Shown one piece after another: positions 55,059 through 64,000 of a stretch of 64,000 nucleotides of DNA; positions within the stretch are counted from its first letter, which is position 1, and every line of letters starts with the position of its first letter. The DNA is from Actinomyces sp. Marseille-P3109. Its GTDB lineage: Bacteria; Actinomycetota; Actinomycetes; Actinomycetales; Actinomycetaceae. The stretch spans positions 267,941 through 331,940 of the forward strand of contig NZ_OOHN01000008.1 of assembly GCF_900323545.1 (NCBI RefSeq), written 5' to 3'. A program made the position numbers and the translations under genes. The notes under the pieces were generated by a model that saw only the letters and a program-made list of their open reading frames with translations, did no database searches and had not been told where the DNA came from.

Positions 55059-56339
55059 ATGAACCTGCATTCACTGCGCAGCGCGCCGTCCGCCCCGGTT
55101 CGCCTCCTCCTGTACGCATGGGCGGCAGGTCTGTTGCTTGGGTCCCTCGAGGGGGCTCTTGCCATTGTCGTGGCGGACGCCCGTAGCGGCGCGCTGGCGC
55201 CGGTCTGCGTCGTCGGTGTGGCCATGGTTCTGGGGACCCTCGGTGGCCGGCCGCTCGTCCGGCACCTGGGTCGACGGCGAACCGGTCTGATCGTGGCCGT
55301 GCTGGCCTCGGCGGGGGCGGGACTCGCGGCCGGGCTCGACGGCATCCCCGCCCTCATCGGTGCCGGGCTGGTGGGCCTGGCGGCGGGCGGGGTGCTCGTC
55401 GTCGCCCCGTTGGTGTGCCACGAGCTCTCCTTGAAGGGGCACAAGCGTCTCATGCCGCAGGCCATGGCCCTCGGTCCTGCCGGGGCGGGCATCGTGGTGC
55501 TGGCGTCCTGGTGGAGCCCGGCTCGGACCCCTACCGCCTGGGTGATGGTTGTGGGTGTCGCACTGGCCTACCTGGTCTGCGCCCTGCGTCTGCCCGAGAG
55601 CCCGGTCTGGCTCGTGCGGCAGGACCGCGACGTCGAGGCCTTCGAGGTGCTGCGCCGCCTGCACGGAATCCTGGAGGCCTCCGTGGCCATCGACTGGACC
55701 CGCCTGGATGCCGAGATGATGGAGGAGCAGCAGGCTCTGACCCCCGCCGACCTACGGGTGCCCCAGGTACGTGCCGCCGTACTGACCGGAGCCGTCCTCA
55801 TCGTCGCCCAGGAGGCTCCTCTGGGTGCGGCGGCCCTGGTCCTCGCGCCGCTGATCGTGGCCGAGCTCGGGCTCGGAGCCGGTGCGATCGCCACCGGCGC
55901 CGCGATCTGGGTGGGGCTGGGCCTCCTCGCCCTGGCACTGGTGACCCGGACCGACCAACTGCGCTTCCTTCGTGTGGTGCTGGGCGCCGTCGTCGCCGTC
56001 ATGGGAGCGACCTTCCTGGTCACCGGCCTGACTCTCGGGGGAGTGGGAGGAGCCTGGACCGTCGTCGTGTCGCTGACGATCCTCGTGGCCAGCCAGTCGG
56101 TGCTGGTCCTGCCGGCCTGTCAGGGGGCGATCGACCCACGGATCCCGCCGTGGCTGGTCGAGGCCCAGCGGCGGGCCTCGGCGACCGGAGGCGCCCTGGC
56201 GCGCGCCGGCGTCCTCATTTCAGCACTGCTCGTCGTGATCCACTTCGGGACGTCCGTCCTGTACTGGGTGGCCTTCACACTGTCACTGGTCAGCGTCGTC
56301 GTTGTGCTCCTGCGGCTGCCGCGGGAGCTGAAGGTCTGA
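55059..56339 (+). CDS. MFS transporter (sugar-porter-like)
   Basis: 426 residues with about 12 helices. LGTLGGRPLVRHLGRRRTGL after helix 2 is the MFS loop and LPESPVWLVRQDRDVEAFEVLRRL after helix 6 is a sugar-porter motif; other signatures, notably the helix 7 QQxxGxN, are not seen. A TAGGAT -10 at 55041-55046 lies 12 bases before the ATG, giving a very short leader. It is placed between an IS remnant and the alcohol dehydrogenase, with no regulon site of its own. Possibly a diverged cyclitol or sugar carrier or exporter. Confidence 0.72.
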   Translation: MNLHSLRSAPSAPVRLLLYAWAAGLLLGSLEGALAIVVADARSGALAPVCVVGVAMVLGTLGGRPLVRHLGRRRTGLIVAVLASAGAGLAAGLDGIPALIGAGLVGLAAGGVLVVAPLVCHELSLKGHKRLMPQAMALGPAGAGIVVLASWWSPARTPTAWVMVVGVALAYLVCALRLPESPVWLVRQDRDVEAFEVLRRLHGILEASVAIDWTRLDAEMMEEQQALTPADLRVPQVRAAVLTGAVLIVAQEAPLGAAALVLAPLIVAELGLGAGAIATGAAIWVGLGLLALALVTRTDQLRFLRVVLGAVVAVMGATFLVTGLTLGGVGGAWTVVVSLTILVASQSVLVLPACQGAIDPRIPPWLVEAQRRASATGGALARAGVLISALLVVIHFGTSVLYWVAFTLSLVSVVVVLLRLPRELKV

Positions 56340-56406
56340 GATGAGTGGAGCGCGCGGGCACGCACACACACGAGAGAAATCGCCGCATCCGACTTCGGAC
56401 CTATGA

Positions 56407-56420
56407 TTTGTCAGGACAAA
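56407..56420. promoter_or_regulatory. Inositol-regulon operator site k: TTTGTCAGGACAAA
   Basis: All 12 defined positions match the consensus, and one further flanking base each side (A and T) extends the palindrome. It lies 81 bases upstream of the zinc alcohol dehydrogenase. The best site of the set. Confidence 0.78.
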
Positions 56421-56500
56421 TATCGTATGGTGGGGGTGTGGCCGCAGGAGGCCGCCCGACGGTCCGACGCCGTCGACACCTGACAGAGAGGTACCTGAGC

Positions 56501-57667
56501 ATGACGAGCAACGAGGCAGTCCAGGCCTCAGAGACAACCGAGTCCATCCCCGAGACCATGAAGGCCGCGGTCCTGCGGGACCACGAAGTCGGTCTGGAGA
56601 TGGAGACTCTGCGCACTCCTCGCCCCAAGAGCGGAGAGGTCCTCATCAAGGTGGCCGCCTGCGGGCTGTGCCACTCCGACCTCCACGTCATCGGAGGCGC
56701 CATCGCCTTCCCGCTGCCGGCGGTACTCGGCCACGAGGTCTCCGGCACCATCGTGGAGCTCGGCCCCGGCAACGAGCACACCGGCCTGGAGATCGGGCAG
56801 AAGGTGGCCGGGGGCTTCCTCATGCCCTGCGGTCAGTGCGACGCCTGCGCCTCAGGGCGCGACGAGCTGTGCGGCCCCTTCTTCGACCTCAACCGCCTCA
56901 AGGGCGTCCTCTACGACGGCACCACCCGCCTGGCCACCCCCGACGGTGAGTCGGTGGCCATGTACTCCATGGGCGGTCTGGCCGAGTACGCGGTCGTCCC
57001 CTCCACCGCCGTGGCCCCCGTGCCCGACTCCATCGACATGGTGCCGGCGGCCATCCTGGGCTGCGCCGCGATGACCGGTTACGGGGCCGTGCGCCGCGGC
57101 GCCGACCTGCGCTACGGGGAGACCGTCGCCGTGGTCGCCACCGGCGGCGTGGGCACGAACATCGTCCAGATCGCCCGCGCCTTCGGGGCCAGCCAGGTCA
57201 TCGCCATCGACGTCGACGACGATAAGCTCGCCCCCATGCTCGACTACGGGGCCACCGCCGTGGTCAACTCCGTCACCCAGGACGCCCGCGAGGAGGTTTT
57301 CCGGCTCACCGGCGGCAAGGGCGTCGACGTCTCCTTCGAGGCGCTGGGCATCCCGGCCACCTGGACCACCGCCCTGGACGTCCTGGCCGACGGCGGCCGC
57401 ATGGTTCCGATCGGCCTGGGGGCCGGCGTGCAGACGGCCGGTGTGGAGATCAACCGCACCGTGCGTCGCTCGCAGTCGATCCTCGGCTCCTACGGGGCGC
57501 GCACCCGTCAGGACCTGCCCGCCGTCGTCGACCTGGCCGACAAGGGGGTCATCAACTACCGCGACGTCGTCTCGCGCCGCCTGCCGCTTGAGGAGGCCGG
57601 TGCCGGCTACACCGCCCTGCGTAACCGCGAGATTCAGGGGCGCGCCGTCGTCGACATGGCGCTGTAG
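56501..57667 (+). CDS. Zinc-dependent medium-chain alcohol dehydrogenase
   Basis: 388 residues. The catalytic zinc ligands start at C54 (CGLCHSDLHV), with GHEVSGTI next; the four-cysteine structural zinc lobe is CGQCDACASGRDELC; NAD binding is in VAVVATGGVGTNIVQIARAFGASQVIAIDVDD. The size and lobe layout fit class III-like or polyol-type MDR enzymes. ATG 56501 is placed by the family start; the leader has GAGAGGTACC. A perfect regulon operator lies upstream, so it probably handles an alcohol or aldehyde linked to cyclitol growth. Substrate unknown. Confidence 0.88.
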   Translation: MTSNEAVQASETTESIPETMKAAVLRDHEVGLEMETLRTPRPKSGEVLIKVAACGLCHSDLHVIGGAIAFPLPAVLGHEVSGTIVELGPGNEHTGLEIGQKVAGGFLMPCGQCDACASGRDELCGPFFDLNRLKGVLYDGTTRLATPDGESVAMYSMGGLAEYAVVPSTAVAPVPDSIDMVPAAILGCAAMTGYGAVRRGADLRYGETVAVVATGGVGTNIVQIARAFGASQVIAIDVDDDKLAPMLDYGATAVVNSVTQDAREEVFRLTGGKGVDVSFEALGIPATWTTALDVLADGGRMVPIGLGAGVQTAGVEINRTVRRSQSILGSYGARTRQDLPAVVDLADKGVINYRDVVSRRLPLEEAGAGYTALRNREIQGRAVVDMAL

Positions 57668-57713
57668 TCCCTGGCGGTAGGCCCCGACCGTCGGGGTGCT
57701 CGCACCTCCTCAG

Positions 57714-57761
57714 CATTGCGCCTCCTGCTCGGGCCTTGCGGCTTGAGCAGGAGGCGCAATG
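57714..57761 (+). terminator. Terminator hairpin after the alcohol dehydrogenase
   Basis: A perfect 17-bp stem (57714-57730 with 57745-57761; arm CATTGCGCCTCCTGCTC) with a 14-base loop, followed by TCTTTT. Confidence 0.82.
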
Positions 57762-58157
57762 TCTTTTCCGAGCCGAGGTCGGACGCGCTCCGTGTCCAAA
57801 TCGGTGACGAAGGAGCCCGTGGCCCGATCAGGCCGTCAACGGAACCGCGGAGTCATGCGGTTTCTTTCTGGCAGTGTGAACCTGGAACCCGCCTTTGTAT
57901 CCGATTTGGACATCTCGGTCGTTCTTTCCCTCATTCGGCTAGGGGTGACTTCCTCGTCGCGAGGAGGGGCGGGTATGAGAAGAGGGGCGCCGCCTCTGTG
58001 CGGTGCCCCTCGGGTTGCCATGGCTGCGCGGGCTTCCTTGGCCGCGCAGCCTCGTTGTTCTGTGCCCTGCTGGGCTGGATCCTGGGCCTGTGTTGCTCGT
58101 GATGCGTGGTCCGGACCCGGTGGTGAGCTCAGGCGAGCTCGTTAGAGACTTCTACGC
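57762..58157. other. Gene-free region with further hairpins
   Basis: About 400 bases. I see no gene: open frames exist but lack homology and sensible composition. A stem GGCTGCGCGG/CCGCGCAGCC at 58022-58051 may terminate the leftward small membrane gene. The 12-bp sequence TGTCCAAATCGG at 57793-57804 recurs inverted at 57901-57912; its meaning is unknown. Confidence 0.4.
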
Positions 58158-58430
58158 TCAGCGGGCCTCGAGGAGGTTGATGCCGGTGTAGATGCCCACG
58201 CCCATGGTGATCGCGGCCAGGATGGCGGCGGCGAACATGAGGGTCGGGATGCCGGTGACGGCGCCGACGACGGCCATGACCATGACCGCGACCATGACGG
58301 CGATCATGGCGACGGCGAAGGTGAGGCGGTTGGCCTCGGCCTGCATGGAGGTGGCAGTCGCCTGGGTGGTGGTGGCCGCATCGGTGGTCTCGACGGTCTC
58401 GGTGGGGCGCTCGGTGATGGTAGTGGTCAT
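58158..58430 (-). CDS. Small membrane protein with an inositol-regulon operator
   Basis: 90 residues. A Thr-rich N-terminus (MTTTITERPTETVETTD, about 30 residues) precedes two hydrophobic helices (about 36-58 and 65-85) rich in Ala, Val and Met; the polar end is a short LLEAR. No family recognised. ATG 58430 has AGAGGAA upstream. Operator l lies 134 bases upstream, so it probably responds to the same signal as the catabolic genes; it may assist one of the transporters. Its expression and function are unproven. Confidence 0.62.
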   Translation of the reverse strand: MTTTITERPTETVETTDAATTTQATATSMQAEANRLTFAVAMIAVMVAVMVMAVVGAVTGIPTLMFAAAILAAITMGVGIYTGINLLEAR

Positions 58431-58563
58431 GTGAGTGTTCCTCTCGATGTGTGTCGAGCAGGTCCGCCTGACTACCAGTCGTGCGTCCCTGCACGACGGT
58501 GTGCAGCCCGTGGGCCGGACGGAGGTTTCTCCGTCGAGTAGAACTCTAGGAACGCTCCATCCG

Positions 58564-58577
58564 ATTGTCTAGACAAA
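58564..58577. promoter_or_regulatory. Inositol-regulon operator site l: ATTGTCTAGACAAA
   Basis: Eleven of 12 defined positions. The core TTGTCTAGACAA is a perfect 12-bp palindrome and is of the GTCTAGAC kind bound by HutC-type GntR proteins such as DasR. It lies upstream of the leftward 90-residue membrane protein. Confidence 0.72.
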
Positions 58578-58914
58578 GGGTCGTGACGTGTGTTGCGTTG
58601 GCGACTTGTGGATCACAGGGGATCACTGGGAGGGCTGCGGTTCTGTCGCAGATGCGTATGGTCGGATATGGCGTCATGGAGGGCATTGCTGGCCCCGATG
58701 GGAACTCGGAGAGGCTATGCGTTATGGTGGTTTTGATCTGGGAACGTGACCTGTGATGCAGGAGTGCGACGTACCCCACTGGTCTAGTCCTGTTGTGAGT
58801 AGCGTCGACTGCACGACATTGCCGGGCGTGGTCGCATGACTGTCCGGTCGTCTTCGTGGGCGGCCTCAGTTGGGTGCAACGGCAGGGCAGAAGGCGACTC
58901 GCTGCCGCCCCGGC

Positions 58915-58920
58915 TATCCT
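58915..58920 (+). promoter_or_regulatory. -10 element of a leaderless guaA promoter
   Basis: TATCCT, six bases (GTTCGG), then GTG 58927. No ribosome-binding site. Same spacing as guaB, guaB3 and rnhA. Confidence 0.6.
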
Positions 58921-58926
58921 GTTCGG

Positions 58927-60513
<1,587 letters not shown>

Positions 60514-60981
60514 CGGGAAACGTTGTCCGAGCGGTTCGCGTCGACGGTGCGCAGGACGGAGTCCTGGCGGTTCGCCCCGGGCTGCTTGGCAACAAGGCCT
60601 TCGTTGCCGTGAAGTATCGTTCGGGTTTGCCTTCCGTGTCGGGGGCGGTTGCCGCAGTGGCGGCCGACCCCGACGTCGCTTGCTCCGGGACCTTGGGAGT
60701 GGGCCTGCCGGGTTGTGGCCACAGAGGTAGGTGGGAGCAGTTGCACGGCTGGGCCGAGGCCCGCAGCGGTGGCACCCAGTGCTGAAACCGGCCCCTGTTC
60801 CACGCCCTCCCTCGCCCGTACCAGGTTCTTATTGGGCCACCCTGCTGAAAGGCTGTGGGGACAACGCCGTGGTAGCGTCGCAATCGAGCGCCCGGTGAGG
60901 CAGATCATTCATAGCTCATCGACGGTCGTCTCCTTGCCGTCGTCGAGACCCGCGAGACGCTGGAATCCGAAAGGACAGACG
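60514..60981. other. Gene-free region upstream of the aldo/keto reductase
   Basis: 468 bases in which I find no RNA gene, riboswitch or convincing protein. An open frame from GTG 60504 overlaps the guaA end but looks like chance. The aldo/keto reductase promoter must be in the last part. Confidence 0.4.
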
Positions 60982-62025
60982 ATGGACTACACCCGACTCG
61001 GCACCACGGACATCACCATCCCCCGGCTGTGCATCGGAGGGATGAGCTTCGGGAAGGTCTTCCCGGACTTCCACCAGTGGGTCATCGACCAGGAGGCCAC
61101 CCAGGCGGTCATCGCCCGCGCCCTGGAGCTGGGCGTCAACTTCATCGACACCGCCAACGTCTACGCCCACGGCACGAGCGAGGAGTTCATCGGCGCCTCG
61201 CTGAAGAACCTCGGCGTCAAGCGCGACGACGTGGTGCTGGCCTCCAAGGTCTATTTCAACGAGGGGCACCTGTCGCGCGCGGCCATCGAGCGAGAGATCG
61301 ACGCCACCCTCCGGCGCCTGGGAACCGACTACCTCGACCTCTACATCATCCACCGCTTCGACTACGTCACCCCGATCGAGGAGACCATGGAGGCCCTCGA
61401 CTCCCTCGTGCGCTCCGGGAGGGTGCGGGCCCTGGGGGCATCAGCCATGTACGCCTACCAGCTGCACAACATGCAGGCGGTGGCCGACGCTCACGGCTGG
61501 ACCCGGTTCTCCTCCATGCAGAACCACTACAACCTGCTCTACCGCGAGGACGAGCGGGAGATGATTCCCGTCTGCCGCCAGTACGGCATGTCCTTGACCC
61601 CCTACAGCCCGCTGGCCTCCGGGCACCTGACGCGCCCCACCTGGGACTCCGACTCCGTGCGCTCCACCACCGACTCCACCATGCGCAGCAAGTACGACCG
61701 CGAGCGCGAGACCGATATGCCCATCATCGAGCGCGTCGCCGAGCTTGCCGGGCGCCGTGGGGTGGCCATGTCCGACGTCGCCCTGGCCTGGCTGTGGGCC
61801 AAGGGCGTGGCCGCGCCCATCGTCGGCTGCTCGCGTCCGAGCCGGGTTGACGATGCCGTGCGGGCCCTGGACCTGAGTCTCACCGAGGAGGAGGTCGCCT
61901 TCCTCGAGGAGCCGTACCGGGCCCACGAGCTCGTAGGCCCGATCGCCCGGCCGGGGGACACCGTGCTGCCCGGCTCCACCACCGATCGGGTGACGGACGC
62001 CGGGCAGGGCGCCTTACAGCGATGA
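60982..62025 (+). CDS. Aldo/keto reductase
   Basis: 347 residues. A NADPH-dependent carbonyl reductase with the (beta/alpha)8 barrel. Catalytic tetrad: Asp and Tyr in NFIDTANVYAHG (about 47-58), Lys in VLASKVYF (about 88) and His in YIIHRFDYVT (about 120). GVAAPIVGCSRPSRVDDAV is the C-terminal cofactor segment. Similar to YajO/Tas- or IolS-type reductases; whether it has any link to inositol is unknown, and no regulon operator is near. ATG 60982 with GAAAGGACAG. Its last 12 bases overlap the end of the converging permease gene. Confidence 0.88.
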   Translation: MDYTRLGTTDITIPRLCIGGMSFGKVFPDFHQWVIDQEATQAVIARALELGVNFIDTANVYAHGTSEEFIGASLKNLGVKRDDVVLASKVYFNEGHLSRAAIEREIDATLRRLGTDYLDLYIIHRFDYVTPIEETMEALDSLVRSGRVRALGASAMYAYQLHNMQAVADAHGWTRFSSMQNHYNLLYREDEREMIPVCRQYGMSLTPYSPLASGHLTRPTWDSDSVRSTTDSTMRSKYDRERETDMPIIERVAELAGRRGVAMSDVALAWLWAKGVAAPIVGCSRPSRVDDAVRALDLSLTEEEVAFLEEPYRAHELVGPIARPGDTVLPGSTTDRVTDAGQGALQR

Positions 62026-63198
62026 CCTCGCCCGAGTGCGGCCAACGGCCATGGCCACGGAGAGGACCGCGACGGCGAACAGGGCGCAGATCCCGCAGTC
62101 GACGAGCAGCGGGCGAATGACGTCGGCGGACATGGAGGTCGCGTCGTACGCACCGGAGATCGCCTGGGCCGCCCAGTAGCCGGGGGTGAACTTGGCGACC
62201 TGGACGACGGCGTCGGGCAGCCACTCGGTGGACACCCACGCCCCCGACAGGAAGGACATGGCCAAGCCACCGATGTTGGCGACCGCGCTGGCCGCGTTCT
62301 GCCCCAGGCCGACCTGACCCAGGAGGAAGCCGAGCGAGACCGCCACGAGCATGTAGGCGCCCAAGGCCGCACCGACGACTCCCAGCAGCGGGGCCGACGT
62401 CATCACGGCACTGGTCCCGAGGTTCGCGACTCCCAGCCCGAAGATCCACAGCCACCCGACCAGGCCGATCATGAGGCAGGCCCCTATGGTCCCGAGGCTG
62501 CGGGATCTGCTGCTCACCGGTGCCGCGATGAGACGGGAATGGACTGACCGGCGCCCCAGCGACGTCATGAGCGTTGAGATCGCGACGATCGCAAAGGCCA
62601 TGATCGGGTAGAAGGAGAACATGGTGTAGACGACGAGGCTGTGCGGCAGCGGCGTCGCGTCCTGGGCGATCCGCTTGGCGGGGGCGGAGTGGTTCATCGT
62701 TTCCTTGGCCAGGGCGACGGCACGGGCAGGGTCGTCGGTGAGCGTTGAGAGATAGCCAGTGACCTGTCCCAGGTAGGAGTCGGTGCGCGCGTTCATCAGT
62801 GACCCCGCGGCCGATTCGTATCCGATGACCGTGTCCATCCGGGGAGGCTCGGTGCCTTGGCGAGCGGCCTCCTGGAGCCGCTGCCCGTATCCGGCCGGAA
62901 TGATGAGGATGCAGCTGATGCGGTTCTGCGCGGTGGCGTCCTGAATAGCCTGCCTGGAGTCCTCCAGCGGCTGAACCTCGCCGACGGACTCGACGTAGTC
63001 CTTGACCCCCCGGGAGATCGTGGATCCGTCGCGGTCGATGACGGCCACACTCGCCGTGGCTTCCTTGACCTGGTTGGACGTGTCCTCGGTCCGAGCGGCT
63101 CCCACATTCAGGCCGAACAGAGACAGCACCACCAGGTAGACCAGGACGTAGATCCGATGGGCCGCCACGATCTTCAGCGACGTCTTAAAGGTGCTCAT
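62014..63198 (-). CDS. ABC-2 type permease with large extracytoplasmic domain (YhgE/Pip-like)
   Basis: 394 residues. One helix near the N-terminus (RIYVLVYLVVLSLFGLNVG), an extracytoplasmic domain of about 150 residues and then five or six helices (from about 195). The layout is that of ABC-2 export permeases of the ABC2_membrane_3/YhgE group. It overlaps the next permease by 14 bases, so the two are coupled and probably form a heterodimer. No ATPase gene is seen within the window; it may lie to the right. A substrate is not evident. Confidence 0.8.
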   Translation of the reverse strand: MSTFKTSLKIVAAHRIYVLVYLVVLSLFGLNVGAARTEDTSNQVKEATASVAVIDRDGSTISRGVKDYVESVGEVQPLEDSRQAIQDATAQNRISCILIIPAGYGQRLQEAARQGTEPPRMDTVIGYESAAGSLMNARTDSYLGQVTGYLSTLTDDPARAVALAKETMNHSAPAKRIAQDATPLPHSLVVYTMFSFYPIMAFAIVAISTLMTSLGRRSVHSRLIAAPVSSRSRSLGTIGACLMIGLVGWLWIFGLGVANLGTSAVMTSAPLLGVVGAALGAYMLVAVSLGFLLGQVGLGQNAASAVANIGGLAMSFLSGAWVSTEWLPDAVVQVAKFTPGYWAAQAISGAYDATSMSADVIRPLLVDCGICALFAVAVLSVAMAVGRTRARSSL

Positions 63199-64000
63199 GG
63201 TTCATCCTCCTGGCACGGATCAGGGCGATGGTGAGGAACAGACATGTCATGCCCAGCAGGACTGAGCAGCTGCGGGTGAAGGGTTCCAGGGAGTCGTAGT
63301 AGAGCAGCCCGTAGAAGCAACGGGCTGCCTGCCACAGGGGATTGGCCTGTACCAGTAGTGGGGCATGGAGCTCAACGGCGTTGGCCAGGGATAGGGCTGA
63401 GGGTCCGTAGAAGCCGGTGAACAGCGACAGGAAGCAGCTGATCGCGGAGACCATCCCGACCCCCATCTTGCTGAAGGCGCCCAGTGCGGCGCCCGCAGCG
63501 CTCGACATGAGGCTGGCCACCCCGACCGCTACCAGGCACAGCAACACATGAGGCCCGAAGTCCACACCCACCACCGTGGCGATGAAGGCGAAGGCGATGA
63601 GCAGACAGGCCAGGACGCACACCCAGGAGGCCGCGAGCGTGGAGGTGAGGACCTTCCACCGCGGCAGACCCGCCAGGGTTCGGCGGGCTCCCAGAGGAGA
63701 GGAGGCCATGATGCTCTGCACCGTGGTCATGGTGACGGTCATGCCCATGCCGCTGGCGAAGGCCAGCAGCGCGAAGTAGTAGCGGGTTGCGGGCTTGACG
63801 GGACTCGGCGTTACCGAGATCGAGTGGGTGAAGGAGTGGTCGACCTGAAGGGCGGCTGTCTGCTCCGGCGGAACCCCGGCCTTGATGACGGCCTCGAGCT
63901 CGGCCCGCTTTTGGGTGTAGGAGTCCATGACCACCCGGAGTACCTGAGTCGTCTCGGCCTCATTGCCCTTCTGGGTCACGTGCAGCACGGGATCGCCGTC
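63185..64000 (-). CDS. ABC-2 type permease, 5' end outside window
   Basis: The visible 271 residues start inside the extracytoplasmic part and run through about six helices to the end (LLGMTCLFLTIALIRARRMNHEHL). The reading frame is open to base 64000, so the start codon and probably the first helix are beyond the window; a GTG at 63988 is not a likely start. The organisation mirrors that of the neighbouring permease. Confidence 0.75.
   Translation of the reverse strand, partial: DGDPVLHVTQKGNEAETTQVLRVVMDSYTQKRAELEAVIKAGVPPEQTAALQVDHSFTHSISVTPSPVKPATRYYFALLAFASGMGMTVTMTTVQSIMASSPLGARRTLAGLPRWKVLTSTLAASWVCVLACLLIAFAFIATVVGVDFGPHVLLCLVAVGVASLMSSAAGAALGAFSKMGVGMVSAISCFLSLFTGFYGPSALSLANAVELHAPLLVQANPLWQAARCFYGLLYYDSLEPFTRSCSVLLGMTCLFLTIALIRARRMNHEHL

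Larger units (their letters stand above)
58431..58926. other. Intergenic region with operator l and promoter elements
   Basis: 496 bases, without a credible gene. Operator l is at 58564-58577. Between about 58635 and 58665 the sequence TTCTGTCGCAGATG resembles the centre of the 88-bp repeat, and GGGAACGTGACC at about 58739 resembles its end, so a degraded copy may be here. The guaA -10 is at its right end. Confidence 0.4.

Noticed and set aside
57793..57912. Inverted 12-mers TGTCCAAATCGG / CCGATTTGGACA about 100 bases apart
   Set aside because: Could be a looping operator pair, but nothing else supports it and a single pair is weak evidence.
57759..58145. A 128-codon rightward frame between the alcohol dehydrogenase and the small membrane gene
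   Set aside because: Begins inside the terminator stem, no homology or ribosome site, unconvincing composition.

Overview
This is a high-GC Gram-positive chromosome segment. The WhiB regulator, guaB/guaB3 pair, GntR-type inositol control, GTG starts and many leaderless -10-to-start arrangements indicate an actinobacterium. The gene families look most like an oral Actinomyces or close relative; that genus call is inferred from general resemblance, not from a database search.

Layout. Bases 1-6.2 kb: the end of a large fused ABC transporter, a GCS2-type glutamate-cysteine ligase, a THUMP-like methyltransferase and a YdcF/SanA membrane protein. 6.2-11.3 kb: a nucleotide/stress block with CIRCE-controlled groES (no groEL beside it), a WhiB3/WhiD-like regulator, guaB, an exonuclease and guaB3. 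11.4-16.3 kb: ptsH (HPr), a GRP-type sugar transporter, a Na+/solute symporter with a tiny membrane partner, rnhA and gtrA. 16.3-21.3 kb: a five-gene leftward operon (ATPase, two permeases, histidine kinase, response regulator) resembling lantibiotic/bacitracin resistance modules. 21.4-24.8 kb: pta and ackA. 24.9-27.6 kb: PepSY protein, a hypothetical membrane protein and a TSUP permease.

27.7-58.6 kb is a large inositol (cyclitol) catabolic region: iolE, iolT-like transporters, iolG-like and other Gfo/Idh/MocA dehydrogenases (four in total), four xylose-isomerase-like TIM-barrel enzymes including IolH, iolC, a class I (Cgl0158-type) aldolase, iolB, iolD, iolA/mmsA, a transaldolase-like protein, two LacI regulators, an aldose-epimerase-like protein, a Zn-alcohol dehydrogenase, and a GntR/HutC regulator (IolR-like). 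I find one recurrent 14-bp palindrome, TTTGTC-NN-GACAAA, at 12 intergenic places here and nowhere else that I noticed in the window. It lies upstream of essentially every catabolic transcription unit, which ties the cluster into one regulon and adds unexpected members (a zinc alcohol dehydrogenase, a 90-residue membrane protein and perhaps the TSUP permease).

The chemistry reads as: uptake (IolT proteins), oxidation to inosose (IolG-type), dehydration (IolE), ring opening (IolD), isomerisation (IolB), phosphorylation (IolC), aldol cleavage (Cgl0158-type protein, with a possible role for the transaldolase), then oxidation of malonic semialdehyde (IolA). Remaining dehydrogenases and isomerases may bring in other inositol stereoisomers or related polyols. 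58.9-64 kb: guaA, an aldo/keto reductase and two ABC-2 permeases, the last cut by the window end.

Other items of note: guaB, guaB3, guaA and rnhA share an identical leaderless promoter geometry; one dehydrogenase gene ends in a fold-back duplication with perfect 53-bp inverted arms; and an 88-bp intergenic repeat is present in two copies.
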